The position numbers were made by a program, and so were the translations under genes. From Planctomycetota bacterium (GTDB taxonomy: Bacteria; Planctomycetota; Phycisphaerae; UBA1845; CAIVHJ01): a stretch of DNA of 5,862 nucleotides. Where the stretch lies: NCBI GenBank assembly GCA_022565195.1, contig JADFJZ010000120.1, positions 1-5,862 on the forward strand. Reading direction: 5' to 3'. Positions within the stretch are counted from its first letter, which is position 1; the number at the start of each line of letters is the position of its first letter. Shown here piece by piece: positions 5,795 through 5,862 of the stretch. The notes beneath the pieces were generated by a model. It had not been told where the DNA came from and did no database searches. It saw only the letters and a list, made by a program, of their open reading frames with translations.

Positions 5795-5862
5795 TTTTGT
5801 GGTCGGCGGGTGCGGCGGAAGTGGGTTCCGATAATGGACCCGCGCAATCACAGCCGGACCTC

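Overview
The window carries a compact extracellular-polysaccharide export and chain-length module. All four genes are on the minus strand, so they read from right to left: a Wza-type outer-membrane export lipoprotein (5655 to 4861), a Wzz-type polysaccharide co-polymerase (4791 to 3055), a stand-alone CpsD/CapB-type bacterial tyrosine autokinase (3020 to 2097) and a FemAB-like GNAT protein of the kind found in XrtA/PEP-CTERM exopolysaccharide loci (1826 to 774). A fifth minus-strand gene enters from the left edge (233 to 1). It encodes the N-terminus of a DUF262 protein, a family that includes GmrSD-type restriction and other defence proteins.

The outer-membrane export lipoprotein indicates a Gram-negative (diderm) bacterium. 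The EPS genes are GC-rich (sampled lines run about 57 to 70 % GC). The combination of a separate Wzz and kinase, the kinase N-terminus (MGLISDALKRAEQERR) and the low-complexity spacer DNA suggest an environmental lineage such as Planctomycetes. That assignment is inference; no taxonomic marker is present.

Layout from left to right: truncated DUF262 gene (1-233, about 50 % GC); a 540-bp gene-free stretch (234-773) with a strong palindrome near 404-438 and three unrelated tandem arrays that all have a 7-nt period; the FemAB-like gene, with a textbook Shine-Dalgarno in front of a GTG start; a 270-bp spacer holding a long imperfect inverted repeat with a purine-rich and a pyrimidine-rich arm; the kinase, Wzz and Wza genes, separated by 34 and 69 bp; and a 207-bp leader to the right edge with a small hairpin and only a weak promoter candidate.

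Likely division of labour: Wza forms the outer-membrane exit channel, the Wzz protein spans the periplasm and sets chain length, and the tyrosine kinase docks on the cytoplasmic loop of Wzz and cycles phosphorylation on its tyrosine-rich tail to control assembly. The FemAB-like enzyme probably adds an acyl or aminoacyl group to a polysaccharide or lipid-linked precursor. No glycosyltransferase, flippase, polymerase, exosortase or PEP-CTERM protein is visible, so the biosynthetic genes must lie elsewhere. I see no clearly new system; the most unusual material is the structured and heptamer-periodic non-coding DNA on both sides of the FemAB-like gene, plus the edge-truncated DUF262 gene.
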